Assembly: GCF_006738645.1 (NCBI RefSeq)
Contig: NZ_AP019700.1
Span: 2,368,001-2,432,000 of the forward strand
Reading direction: 5' to 3'
DNA length: 64,000 nucleotides
From: Stella humosa
GTDB lineage: Bacteria; Pseudomonadota; Alphaproteobacteria; ATCC43930; Allostellaceae
A program made the translations under genes and the position numbers. This document shows, in pieces, positions 16,867 to 24,274 of this stretch; the stretch's first letter is position 1; each line of letters begins with the position of its first letter. A model generated the notes under the pieces. It worked only from the letters and a program-made list of their open reading frames with translations. It was not told the origin of the DNA and made no database searches.

Positions 16867-17169
16867 ATGATCCACGTCCTGGCCGTCATCACCGCGAAGC
16901 CCGGCATGCGCGACAACATCCTGGAGCATTTCCGCGCCAACATGCCGGCCGTCCATGCCGAGAAGGGCTGCATCGAGTATGTCCCGGCAATCGATGCCGA
17001 GGGCTTCCCGGCGCTCTACGGCCCCGACACCTTCGTCGTCATCGAGAAGTGGGAGACGGCGGCCGACCTGAAGGCCCATTCGGCGTCCGCGCACATGGCC
17101 GCCTATGCCGCCAAGACGCGCGAGATGGTGGCCAACCGGGCGATCCACGTCCTGTCCCCGGCAGCCTGA
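16867..17169 (+). CDS. Antibiotic biosynthesis monooxygenase (ABM) domain protein
   Basis: This 100-residue protein is a single ferredoxin-like ABM domain. It begins MIHVLAVITAKPGMRD and has the conserved histidine-rich region KAHSASAHMAAY (about 65-76). Members include YgiN-type quinol monooxygenases and many small catabolic accessory proteins. AGGAGA lies at 16855-16860, seven bases before the ATG at 16867, which decides the start. It is probably cotranscribed with the dehydratase; its own reaction cannot be told from sequence. Confidence 0.85.
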   Translation: MIHVLAVITAKPGMRDNILEHFRANMPAVHAEKGCIEYVPAIDAEGFPALYGPDTFVVIEKWETAADLKAHSASAHMAAYAAKTREMVANRAIHVLSPAA

Positions 17170-17360
17170 CCGGCAGTCATTCAAGGGGGCCGGCCGTTTG
17201 CTCCAGAATGGTGTGAACGGTCGGTCCAACCATCGCAATTCGCAGGGCCGTATTGGACCAGATAGCGTTATAGGCGAACCACCCTCATCGGCATCATAGG
17301 CGTGCGTACGGTTCGGGCGAGCGCAGCCCGGGCATCGGCGCCAAGCCGGAGGGGAAGGCC

Positions 17361-19439
17361 GTGGACAATCATACCGTTGCGATCACCTGGAACTGGGGCG
17401 TCCATGAAGTGGTCGCCTTCGACCCCAGCCACCAGATGCTCGATTTCGGGTGGGTCTCGGGCGAGTATTTCTCGGTCACGGAGGTGAACGGCTCGGTCGT
17501 CATCTCGCTGCCGGCCAACCAGCACAGCTACACCCTTACGGGCGTCACGCTCGACGAACTGTCGATTTCCAACGTCATGGCCAAGACCACGTCGGCGCTC
17601 GACGTGTGGACGGCGGCCCTAGCCGCCGGCAGCCCCGAGGATCCCGGTTCGGGGCACGAGGATCATGTCGTCACCATCGGCTGGAACTACGGCGTCCACG
17701 AGACCGTGGCTTTCGACCCCAGCCACCAGATGCTCGATTTCGGCTGGGTGACGGGCGAGTATTTCACGGTCACCGAGGTCGACGGCTCGGTCGTCATCTC
17801 GCTGCCGCTCAACAATCATAGCTACACCCTGACCGGCGTGACGCTCGACGAGCTGACCATCGCCAACATCATGGCCAACGACCAGTCGGCGCTCGACGTC
17901 TGGACCGCGGCGCTGGCCGGCGGCGACGGCGGCGAGGACCCGGGCCATGGCGGGCACACCGTCACCATCGGCTGGGACTATGGCGTGCATGCCGTCATCC
18001 AGTTCGACCCGTCGCACCAGATGCTCGATTTCGGCTGGGTGACGGGCGAGTACTTCACGGTGACCGAGGTCGACGGCTCGGTCGTCATCTCGCTGCCCCT
18101 AAACGACCACAGCTACACCCTGAGCGGCGTGATGCTGCACGAGCTGACGCTCGACAACATCATGGCCAACGACCAGTCGGCCCTGGACGTTTGGGCGGCC
18201 GTGCTCGACGGCGACGACCCGGGCCATGGCGGGGGCCACATCATCGCCATTACGATGAGCCATGGCGCCAACACGGTCCTGCAGTTCGACCCCAGCCACC
18301 AGGTGCTGGACTTCGGCAGCATCACGGCGGCCGACTTCACGATCACCGAGCTGAACGGCTCGGTCGTGATCTCGCTGCCCGCGCACATGCAGACCTATAC
18401 CCTCTCCGGCGTCACGCTGGACGAGATGACCATGGCCAACATCACCGCCAGCCAGCAGTCGACGCGGGACGAGTGGGCCGAGGCGCTGGACGACGGCGAG
18501 GACACGATCGACCCGGAGCTGCCCGAAGGCGGCACGCTGTTCCACGTCACGACGAACGGCGCCGACATCGTCGGCTTCGATCCGGCGACGGACGTGCTCG
18601 ACCTGGGCCAGGTGTCGGTGCACGTCTTCATTCCGGTGGACACGCCGGACGGGCTCGGTTTCATGAATCCCTGGAACGGCGACATCCAGGTGATCCAGGG
18701 CATCAACCTGGGCGAGCTCGGGCCCGGCAACTTCATGCCGGTCTGGAACAACCACCTGCGCGAGGACCTGAGCGGGGCGCTCGCCTGGGAGCGCGGCATC
18801 GTCGAGCAGCCCAACACGGTCTATGCCCGCTCGCACGAGCAGAACCAGATCGACCGGGTGGAGTTCGACGCGGTCACCGACAAGGTCGACTTCCGCTACT
18901 ACGGCACGCGCGAACTGATCTCGATGACCCAGCTCGACGAAGGCGTGATGATCGCCAACGGCGGCACGGGGCAGCGCCTGATCCTGCTCGACACCGAGCT
19001 GTCGGAGCTGTCGGGCAAGAACTTCATCTTCCACATGGCCCAGGTCTACGAGGACCATCTCGATACCCAGCTCGGCATCACCTTCGACCCGGCCAACGTT
19101 CTGCCCCGGGTCGGCACCCTGGCCGGCACCGGCACGGTCATGGGCGAGAGCGACGGCCAGGACGGCTATCCGGTCAGCGGCACCATCACCGAGATCGGCT
19201 GGGGCTGGGGCGTCCATACGGTGCTGGACTTCGATCCGTCCGAGGACCGCCTGGACTTCGGCTTCATCGCCACCAGCCAGTTCACGGTGGTCGACAACGC
19301 GGCCGGCATCCTGGTCTCCATGGTCGGTAACAACCGGACCTACCTGCTGAACGGGCTCGATTTCGAGGACCTGAAGATCGACAACATCCTGGCTGCCGAC
19401 ACCGGCACCTTCAACGCCTGGATCGACTTCCTGACCTGA
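17361..19439 (+). CDS. Large protein of about seven tandem beta-rich repeats, function unknown
   Basis: I do not recognise a named family. The 692-residue protein starts with GTG at 17361, after GGAGGGG, and has no signal peptide. Four clear repeats of 94-98 residues start near residues 3, 101, 199 and 293. Each runs: a W(N/D)(W/Y)GVH-type strand, FDPSHQMLDFG, a GEYFTVTE turn, GSVVISLP, SYTLTGV, a LDEL loop, and SALDVW. Two strongly diverged copies follow (about 390-580) and a final cleaner copy with GWGWGVHTVLDFDPSEDRLDFG starts near 615. Repeats are joined by acidic, Gly-rich, His-containing linkers (DPGHGG). The composition is acidic with no cysteine, suggesting an exported or surface protein, perhaps type I secreted; that is inference. 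Similar repeats are attached to some GH18-type enzymes, but no catalytic domain is here. Confidence 0.75.
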   Translation: MDNHTVAITWNWGVHEVVAFDPSHQMLDFGWVSGEYFSVTEVNGSVVISLPANQHSYTLTGVTLDELSISNVMAKTTSALDVWTAALAAGSPEDPGSGHEDHVVTIGWNYGVHETVAFDPSHQMLDFGWVTGEYFTVTEVDGSVVISLPLNNHSYTLTGVTLDELTIANIMANDQSALDVWTAALAGGDGGEDPGHGGHTVTIGWDYGVHAVIQFDPSHQMLDFGWVTGEYFTVTEVDGSVVISLPLNDHSYTLSGVMLHELTLDNIMANDQSALDVWAAVLDGDDPGHGGGHIIAITMSHGANTVLQFDPSHQVLDFGSITAADFTITELNGSVVISLPAHMQTYTLSGVTLDEMTMANITASQQSTRDEWAEALDDGEDTIDPELPEGGTLFHVTTNGADIVGFDPATDVLDLGQVSVHVFIPVDTPDGLGFMNPWNGDIQVIQGINLGELGPGNFMPVWNNHLREDLSGALAWERGIVEQPNTVYARSHEQNQIDRVEFDAVTDKVDFRYYGTRELISMTQLDEGVMIANGGTGQRLILLDTELSELSGKNFIFHMAQVYEDHLDTQLGITFDPANVLPRVGTLAGTGTVMGESDGQDGYPVSGTITEIGWGWGVHTVLDFDPSEDRLDFGFIATSQFTVVDNAAGILVSMVGNNRTYLLNGLDFEDLKIDNILAADTGTFNAWIDFLT

Positions 19440-19492
19440 TGACTGGCAAAGGGTAGTAGTGGACAAGGCGACCGGCCGGGACGAACACTGCA

Positions 19493-19522
19493 CCTGCCCG
19501 CCGCCTGAGTCCGGCGGGCAGG
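19493..19522 (+). promoter_or_regulatory. Perfect 11-bp hairpin overlapping a ribosome binding site
   Basis: CCTGCCCGCCG at 19493-19503 and its exact complement CGGCGGGCAGG at 19512-19522 flank an 8-base loop. The right arm ends in the first bases of the GGAGG ribosome site at 19521-19525 that serves the GTG at 19530. It could terminate the upstream repeat-protein transcript (no T-run follows) or mask the ribosome site of the dehydrogenase operon. Confidence 0.55.
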
Positions 19523-19529
19523 AGGATGC

Positions 19530-19850
19530 GTGGGCAAGGGCGGACAGTTCACCCGGCTGGGCGAGGCGGGGCGGCGGGGCGTAGCGATAGAAGTGGACGG
19601 CCAGCCGGTCGCCGGCATGGAAGGCGATACGGTGCTGACGGTGCTGCTGACCGCCGGCCGGCGCCTGCGCGACAACGAGTTCGAGCGCCGCCCGCGCGCC
19701 GGCTTCTGCCTGATGGGCGCCTGCCAGGACTGCTGGCTGTGGCGCCCGGACGGCGGCCGTGTCCGTGCCTGCTCCACGCCCGTTGCCGAGGGCATGGTGC
19801 TTCTCACCCGCTCCCCCCTGGAACAATGGACGCGGCCGAACAATGGCTGA
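19530..19850 (+). CDS. Small [2Fe-2S] subunit of a heterotrimeric amine/imino-acid dehydrogenase (HcnA-like)
   Basis: This 106-residue protein is a plant-type-like [2Fe-2S] domain. The four ligands are Cys60, Cys65, Cys68 and Cys81, spaced C-x4-C-x2-C-x12-C in GFCLMGACQDCW and RACST. It corresponds to HcnA of hydrogen cyanide synthase and to the small subunit of opine and hydroxyproline dehydrogenases. The GTG at 19530 follows GGAGG by four bases. The 3' end overlaps the next gene by eight bases. The order small Fe-S, FAD-NAD(P) subunit, DAO-type subunit is the hcnABC order. Confidence 0.88.
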   Translation: MGKGGQFTRLGEAGRRGVAIEVDGQPVAGMEGDTVLTVLLTAGRRLRDNEFERRPRAGFCLMGACQDCWLWRPDGGRVRACSTPVAEGMVLLTRSPLEQWTRPNNG

Positions 19851-21219
19851 CCCGCGCATCGTGATCGTCGGCGCGGGGCCGGCCGGCACCCGTGCGGCGG
19901 AAGCCTTCGTCCGCCATGGGCTGCGGCCGGTCGTGATCGACGAGGCCCAGCGCAGCGGCGGCCAGATCTATCGCCGCCAGCCACCGGGCTTCAGCCGTCC
20001 GGCTAAGGCCGTCTATGGCTTCGAGGCCGGCCGCGCCGAGGGCGTGCATGGCGCGTTCGACGCACTGGCCGGCAGCATCGACCACCGTCCGGAAACCCTG
20101 GTCTGGAACATCCAGGCCGGAGCGGTCCACACCGCACCCGCCGGCGGCGGGGCGGTCGGGCGTGTCGAATATGACGCCCTGATCCTGGCGACCGGCGCCT
20201 GCGACCGTGTCATTCCCTTTCCCGGCTGGACGACGGCTGGCGTCTACACCCTGGGGGCGGCCCAGATCGCCTTGAAGTACCAGGCCTGCGCCATCGGCGG
20301 CCGGGTTGTCTTCATGGGCACGGGGCCGCTGCTCTATCTGGTCGCCTACCAGTACGCCAAGGCCGGCGCCAAGGTGGCGGCCGTGCTCGACACCACCACC
20401 TTCGCGACCAAGCTCGGCGCCCTGCGCCGGCTGCTGGCGGTGCCGCAGGCTTTCTTGAAGGGGCTCTATTATCTGGGCTGGCTGCGCCGGCACGGCGTGG
20501 CGATCCATGAGGGCGTGACGCCCGTCCGCGCCGAGGGCGAGCAGGCGGTGACGGCCATGGTCTTCCGCACCGCGCGCGGGCAGGAGCGGCGGATCGAGTG
20601 CGATGCCGTCGGCTTCGGCTATGGCCTGCAATCCGAGACGCAACTGGCCGACCTGGTCGGTTGCTCCTTCGTCTACGAGCCGCATTCGCGCCAGTGGCTG
20701 CCCGAAGCCGATGCCGACGGTCGCAGCAGCGTGGCGGGGGTCTACCTGGCCGGCGACGGCCGCCGGGTGCGGGGTGCGGACTTCGCCGAGATGGCGGGCG
20801 AGCTGGCAGCCCTGGCCGTGCTGCACGACGTCGGCCGGCCGGCGGCGGGCGACCGCCTGGCCGAGTTGCGCCGCGGGCTCGACCGGGGCCTGCGCTGGGG
20901 CGGGGCCTTGCAGGCGGTCTTCCCCGTGCCGCACCGCTTCCTGGGCGACCTGCCGGCGGAGACGGTGCTGTGCCGCTGCGAGGGGGTGACTGTGGGTGAC
21001 GCCCGCCGCGCCGTCGACGACCTCGACGCGCGCGAGATCAACCGGGCCAAGGCTTTGTCGCGCATCGGCATGGGCCGCTGCCAGGGGCGCTATTGCGGGC
21101 TGTCGGCCGCCACCATCCTGGCCGAGACCGCCGGTGCCGACCCTTCGACCGCCATGCGCCTGCGCGGCCAGGCCCCGGTCAAGCCGATCCCGCTCACCCA
21201 GCAGGAGGTGCCGTCATGA
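19843..21219 (+). CDS. FAD/NAD(P)-binding subunit with BFD-like [2Fe-2S] domain (HcnB / OoxA type)
   Basis: The 458-residue protein starts at the ATG at 19843 with the FAD motif IVIVGAGPAGTRAAE. A second nucleotide-binding motif occurs in GGRVVFMGTGPLLYL (about 150). The C-terminus (about 368-430) is a BFD-like Fe-S domain with CRCEGVTV and GRCQGRYCG, giving a C-x-C and C-x4-C ligand set. This matches HcnB and the A subunit of opine oxidases and hydroxyproline dehydrogenases, which pass electrons from the substrate-oxidising subunit. It overlaps both neighbours' coding ends and is translationally coupled to them. Confidence 0.9.
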   Translation: MADPRIVIVGAGPAGTRAAEAFVRHGLRPVVIDEAQRSGGQIYRRQPPGFSRPAKAVYGFEAGRAEGVHGAFDALAGSIDHRPETLVWNIQAGAVHTAPAGGGAVGRVEYDALILATGACDRVIPFPGWTTAGVYTLGAAQIALKYQACAIGGRVVFMGTGPLLYLVAYQYAKAGAKVAAVLDTTTFATKLGALRRLLAVPQAFLKGLYYLGWLRRHGVAIHEGVTPVRAEGEQAVTAMVFRTARGQERRIECDAVGFGYGLQSETQLADLVGCSFVYEPHSRQWLPEADADGRSSVAGVYLAGDGRRVRGADFAEMAGELAALAVLHDVGRPAAGDRLAELRRGLDRGLRWGGALQAVFPVPHRFLGDLPAETVLCRCEGVTVGDARRAVDDLDAREINRAKALSRIGMGRCQGRYCGLSAATILAETAGADPSTAMRLRGQAPVKPIPLTQQEVPS

Positions 21220-22358
21220 GCGGGGGCACGCATGCCGGTCGGTACGATGTCATCATCGTCGGCGGCGGTATCATGGGCGCGGCCACGGCATTTCACCTGC
21301 GCACGCTCTACGGCAAGTCGGTCGTCCTGCTCGAACGAGGCATGGTCGGGGCGGGGGCGAGCGGGGTCAATTTCGGCAATGTCCGCCGCCAGGGCCGGTT
21401 CCTGCCGCAGATGCCGCTGTCGCACCGCGCGCGCGAGATCTGGGGCCGGCTGCCGGAGCTGCTGGGCGAGGACTGCGAGTTCCTGGCGACCGGCGGGCTG
21501 CGCGTCGCCTATTCCCAGGCCGACATGGCGGTGCTCGAGAAGCATGTGAACGAGGCCCGCGACTGGGACCTGCATCTCGACCTGCTGGGGCAGAACGCCA
21601 TTCGCAGCCGCTGGCCCTGGCTGGGGCCGGACGTGGTCGGCGCGCTGATGTCGCCGGACGACGGCCACGCCAACCCGCGCCTGGTGGCGCCGGCCTTCGG
21701 GCGCGCGGCCAAGCGGGCCGGCGTCGTCGTCCATGAGCAGTGCGAGGTGGCCGACATCGCCCGCGAGGCGACCGGCTTCCGCGTCACCGCCAAGACCGGG
21801 CTGGAGGTGCGGGGCGAGGTGCTGCTGAACAGTGCCGGCTACTGGGGCGGGCGGATCGCAGCCGACTTCGGCGAGCCGGTGCCGATCGTGCCGCGCGGGC
21901 CGCAGATGGCGGTGACCGAGCCCTTGCCCTATTTCATGGAACCGGTGCTGGGCGGCGTCTCGTCCAACATCTACCTGCGCCAGGTGAAGCGCGGCAACGT
22001 CGTCTTCGGCGGCGGCTTGCGTGGGCCCGTGGAGACGGACCCGCCGCGCGGCCGGCCGGTGCCGGAGCTGTCGATCGCCCAGTGGGGCCGGGTCGTCCGC
22101 TTCGTGCCGGCGCTGGCGGGCGTCCAGGTGATCCGTAGCTGGACCGGCGTCGAGGGCTACATGGACGACGACATCCCGGTGATGGGCGAAAGCGGCACGA
22201 CGCCCGGCCTGTTCCATGCCTTCGGCTTCTGCGGCCACGGCTTCCAGCTCGGGCCCGGGGTAGGGGCGGTGATGGCGGAACTGATCGCCACCGGCCGCAC
22301 CGTCACGCCCATCGACCCCTTTCACATCCGCCGCTTCGAGAGCCTGAAGCCGGCCTGA
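21216..22358 (+). CDS. D-amino-acid-oxidase-family FAD subunit (HcnC / OoxB type)
   Basis: The 380-residue protein is the substrate-oxidising flavin subunit. It has the N-terminal motif VIIVGGGIMGAATAFHL, the DAO-family GASGVNFGNVRRQG segment after the first strand-helix unit, and the C-terminal FCGHGFQLGPGVG FAD-binding loop. AGGAGG lies nine bases before the ATG at 21216, which overlaps the upstream stop. In relatives this subunit oxidises glycine to HCN (HcnC), opines, sarcosine-like amines or hydroxyproline. Cyanide synthesis is possible but cannot be separated from amino-acid or opine oxidation by sequence alone; the lack of any cyanide-insensitive oxidase nearby makes opine, proline or glycine oxidation at least as likely. 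Confidence 0.88.
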   Translation: MSGGTHAGRYDVIIVGGGIMGAATAFHLRTLYGKSVVLLERGMVGAGASGVNFGNVRRQGRFLPQMPLSHRAREIWGRLPELLGEDCEFLATGGLRVAYSQADMAVLEKHVNEARDWDLHLDLLGQNAIRSRWPWLGPDVVGALMSPDDGHANPRLVAPAFGRAAKRAGVVVHEQCEVADIAREATGFRVTAKTGLEVRGEVLLNSAGYWGGRIAADFGEPVPIVPRGPQMAVTEPLPYFMEPVLGGVSSNIYLRQVKRGNVVFGGGLRGPVETDPPRGRPVPELSIAQWGRVVRFVPALAGVQVIRSWTGVEGYMDDDIPVMGESGTTPGLFHAFGFCGHGFQLGPGVGAVMAELIATGRTVTPIDPFHIRRFESLKPA

Positions 22359-22363
22359 TCGCC

Positions 22364-22861
22364 TCAGCCCAGGCGGCGGGCGTTGGCGGCGGCCGTGCGC
22401 AGCACCGGCGCGGTCATGGCGCCCGCCATGCTGGCGGCGGCTGCACCCAGGCCCAGATAGAAGGAATAGGCACGCTGCATCGCGTCGGCGGCGTACTGCA
22501 TCTGCGCCTGGATGGCGCCGGCCGGCGAGCGGGCGGCGGCGACCTTCATGCCGGAGTCCCAGGCGGCCGCCATCTCGGCCGCGGCGAAACGCGCGATGCC
22601 GGCCGCCAGCGCGGGTGACTGGCGCATGGCAGCGCTGGCCGCCTCGATCGCGGCCGTGCCCTTCTCGGTGCTCATGCGCATGAACTCTGCCGAATCGCCG
22701 GAGCCCGGGTTGTAGATCGCGGCGTGGCCCATCGCCATGCGTCGGCCGATCACCGTCGCCGATGCCGTTGCCAGCCGCGTCGCCTGCAAGGCGTTGGCCT
22801 GCGAGCGGGCCATCGTCCGGCCGATCGTCCGCGCATCCGTCTCGATCTTCCGCTTCGCCAT
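22364..22861 (-). CDS. Phasin-like protein
   Basis: The 165-residue, alanine-rich, wholly helical protein (MAKRKIETDARTIGRTMARS at the start; SMAGAMTAPVLRTAAANARR at the end) has the composition and length of phasins, the amphipathic proteins coating polyhydroxyalkanoate granules. No cysteine, few charged clusters and methionine-rich helices fit that family. No PHA synthase is in the window. The call rests on composition and helix pattern, not on a strict motif. The gene is convergent with the HcnC-like gene, five bases from it. Confidence 0.5.
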   Translation of the reverse strand: MAKRKIETDARTIGRTMARSQANALQATRLATASATVIGRRMAMGHAAIYNPGSGDSAEFMRMSTEKGTAAIEAASAAMRQSPALAAGIARFAAAEMAAAWDSGMKVAAARSPAGAIQAQMQYAADAMQRAYSFYLGLGAAAASMAGAMTAPVLRTAAANARRLG

Positions 22862-22933
22862 GTCCCGACTCCTTCAATGTTGCACTGCAACATAAACGAG
22901 CCGACGGCGAAAACGGACCGGTCGTGCGAAGAT

Positions 22934-23701
22934 TTATTTTTTCGCGCGAATCTCGGCCAGATTGCGGCCCGAGAGGACAAGGTCGTCCCGCGTGGCGTGG
23001 ATGACGACGCGGTCGAGTTCCAGTTCCGCCACGACCCGGTCTTGCCAGCGGTCCAGCAGGTCGGCGAGCGCGGCCGTCTCGTGCGCGTCCAGCGGATCCG
23101 TCAGGTGATAGAGGCCGACGCCATAGAAGCCGCTCCGCCGGGCGCCGACCGCGTCCTGTAGCCGGGCGAAGGCATCGTCGCCGCCGACCTGCCGGGGATA
23201 TGCGGGCAGATAGATGCGACCGAAATTGCGATTGCCGACCAGGGGCCCGCCCAGGCGGAAGCGCAGCGGACCGAGCGCGGCCATCGCCGCCGTCAGAGCC
23301 GCGGCATGGACCGGGACGGCAGCGGCCGCCAGCCCGCTCGCCAGCGTCGCGTGCAGCACATGGCGGCGGCGACGCCCGAGATTCCAGGCGATCTTGGCCG
23401 CGAAGGGGCCGGCCGCCATTTCCCGTTCCAGGGCCTGGAAGGCCGGGCTGGCGGCAAGCGCCGGCCAGTCGACGGGAACCACCAGCGCCTGGCGCCATTC
23501 CGGATAGGTGCCGTCCTGGTAGTCCTGGCCTGGGGCGGACGCGATGGCGAGCGGATGGCCCGGCGCCACCAGTGGCAGGTGCGCCAGGCGATAGCCCTGG
23601 TCGAACTCCAGCCGCTCGCCCGGCTGGAAGCGGCGGCGGGAGGCCGGGTAGGCCAGGCGCTCTTCACCGACGAAGGCGTCATCGGGCAGGGGATCGTTCA
23701 T
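22934..23701 (-). CDS. Conserved hypothetical protein with two HxT motifs
   Basis: I do not recognise this 255-residue protein with certainty. It carries two H-x-T elements: RHVLHATLASG (about 115) and VGLYHLTDPL (about 205), in a mixed alpha/beta context with FRLGGPLVGNRNFGRIY between them. Two such motifs are the hallmark of 2H phosphoesterases (LigT, ThpR and relatives), though the spacing is only roughly right and the N-terminal half has no obvious match. There is no signal peptide or membrane helix. It is divergent from the GreA/B-like gene across 65 bases. Confidence 0.55.
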   Translation of the reverse strand: MNDPLPDDAFVGEERLAYPASRRRFQPGERLEFDQGYRLAHLPLVAPGHPLAIASAPGQDYQDGTYPEWRQALVVPVDWPALAASPAFQALEREMAAGPFAAKIAWNLGRRRRHVLHATLASGLAAAAVPVHAAALTAAMAALGPLRFRLGGPLVGNRNFGRIYLPAYPRQVGGDDAFARLQDAVGARRSGFYGVGLYHLTDPLDAHETAALADLLDRWQDRVVAELELDRVVIHATRDDLVLSGRNLAEIRAKK

Positions 23702-23766
23702 TCCGGGCCGCTACGGGTTAGGGTGGCCCGATCACCTATCAGAATTCGAACCGCGCGTGGCAGGCG

Positions 23767-24234
23767 ATGAGCAAGGCATTCACCAAGGAAAGCGACGGCG
23801 ACGAAGCGGGCGACGACCTGCCCGAGCGGCCGGTGTCCGAGCATCCAAACTTCGTCACCGCTCGGGGCCTGGCCGCCATCGACGGACAGGTGGATCGGCT
23901 GCGCGCCGAACTGTCGGCGATAGCGGCGGGGGCCGACCAGATGCTGTCGGCGCGGCTGGCCCGCGACCTGCGCTACTGGACGGCCCGGCGTGCCAGCGCG
24001 CAACTGGTCGACGCGCCGGCCGACACGGGCCTGGTGCAGTTCGGCTCGACGGTGACGGTGGCGCGCCAGGACGGGCGGCGGCAGGTCTTCCGCATCGTCG
24101 GCGAGGACGAAGCGGACCCCACGCAGGGCAGCGTCTCGTGGGTATCGCCGATGGGTGCTGCATTGCTGCGGCGGGAAGAGGGGGACGTGGTCCAGGTCGC
24201 CGGCGCGGATGTCGAGATCGTCGCCGTCGAATAG
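23767..24234 (+). CDS. GreA/GreB-family protein lacking the catalytic tip motif
   Basis: The 155-residue protein has the FKBP-like C-terminal domain of Gre factors (about 88-152): VQFGSTVTV, FRIVGEDEADP, SVSWVSPMGAAL and EEGDVV. The N-terminal coiled coil is short (about 35-80), and the acidic GDRSENADY-type tip that coordinates the RNA polymerase Mg2+ for transcript cleavage is absent; the position reads ADQMLSARLARDLRYW. About 30 polar, disordered-looking residues precede the coil. It may bind the polymerase secondary channel without cleavage activity, as some Gre-like regulators do; that is inference. Confidence 0.82.
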   Translation: MSKAFTKESDGDEAGDDLPERPVSEHPNFVTARGLAAIDGQVDRLRAELSAIAAGADQMLSARLARDLRYWTARRASAQLVDAPADTGLVQFGSTVTVARQDGRRQVFRIVGEDEADPTQGSVSWVSPMGAALLRREEGDVVQVAGADVEIVAVE

Positions 24235-24274
24235 CCTCCGCGGCGGGCCGTGGCCGGCCGCGGAGGCGTCACGA

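Noticed and set aside
14922-16973. 683-codon open frame antisense to the IlvD/Edd dehydratase
   Set aside because: The dehydratase has all catalytic motifs on the other strand; this frame has none.
21090-23498. 802-codon open frame on the minus strand
   Set aside because: It runs antisense through the HcnC-like gene and across two clear minus-strand genes in another frame. Its composition is the Arg/Gly/Pro-rich noise of GC-rich third positions.
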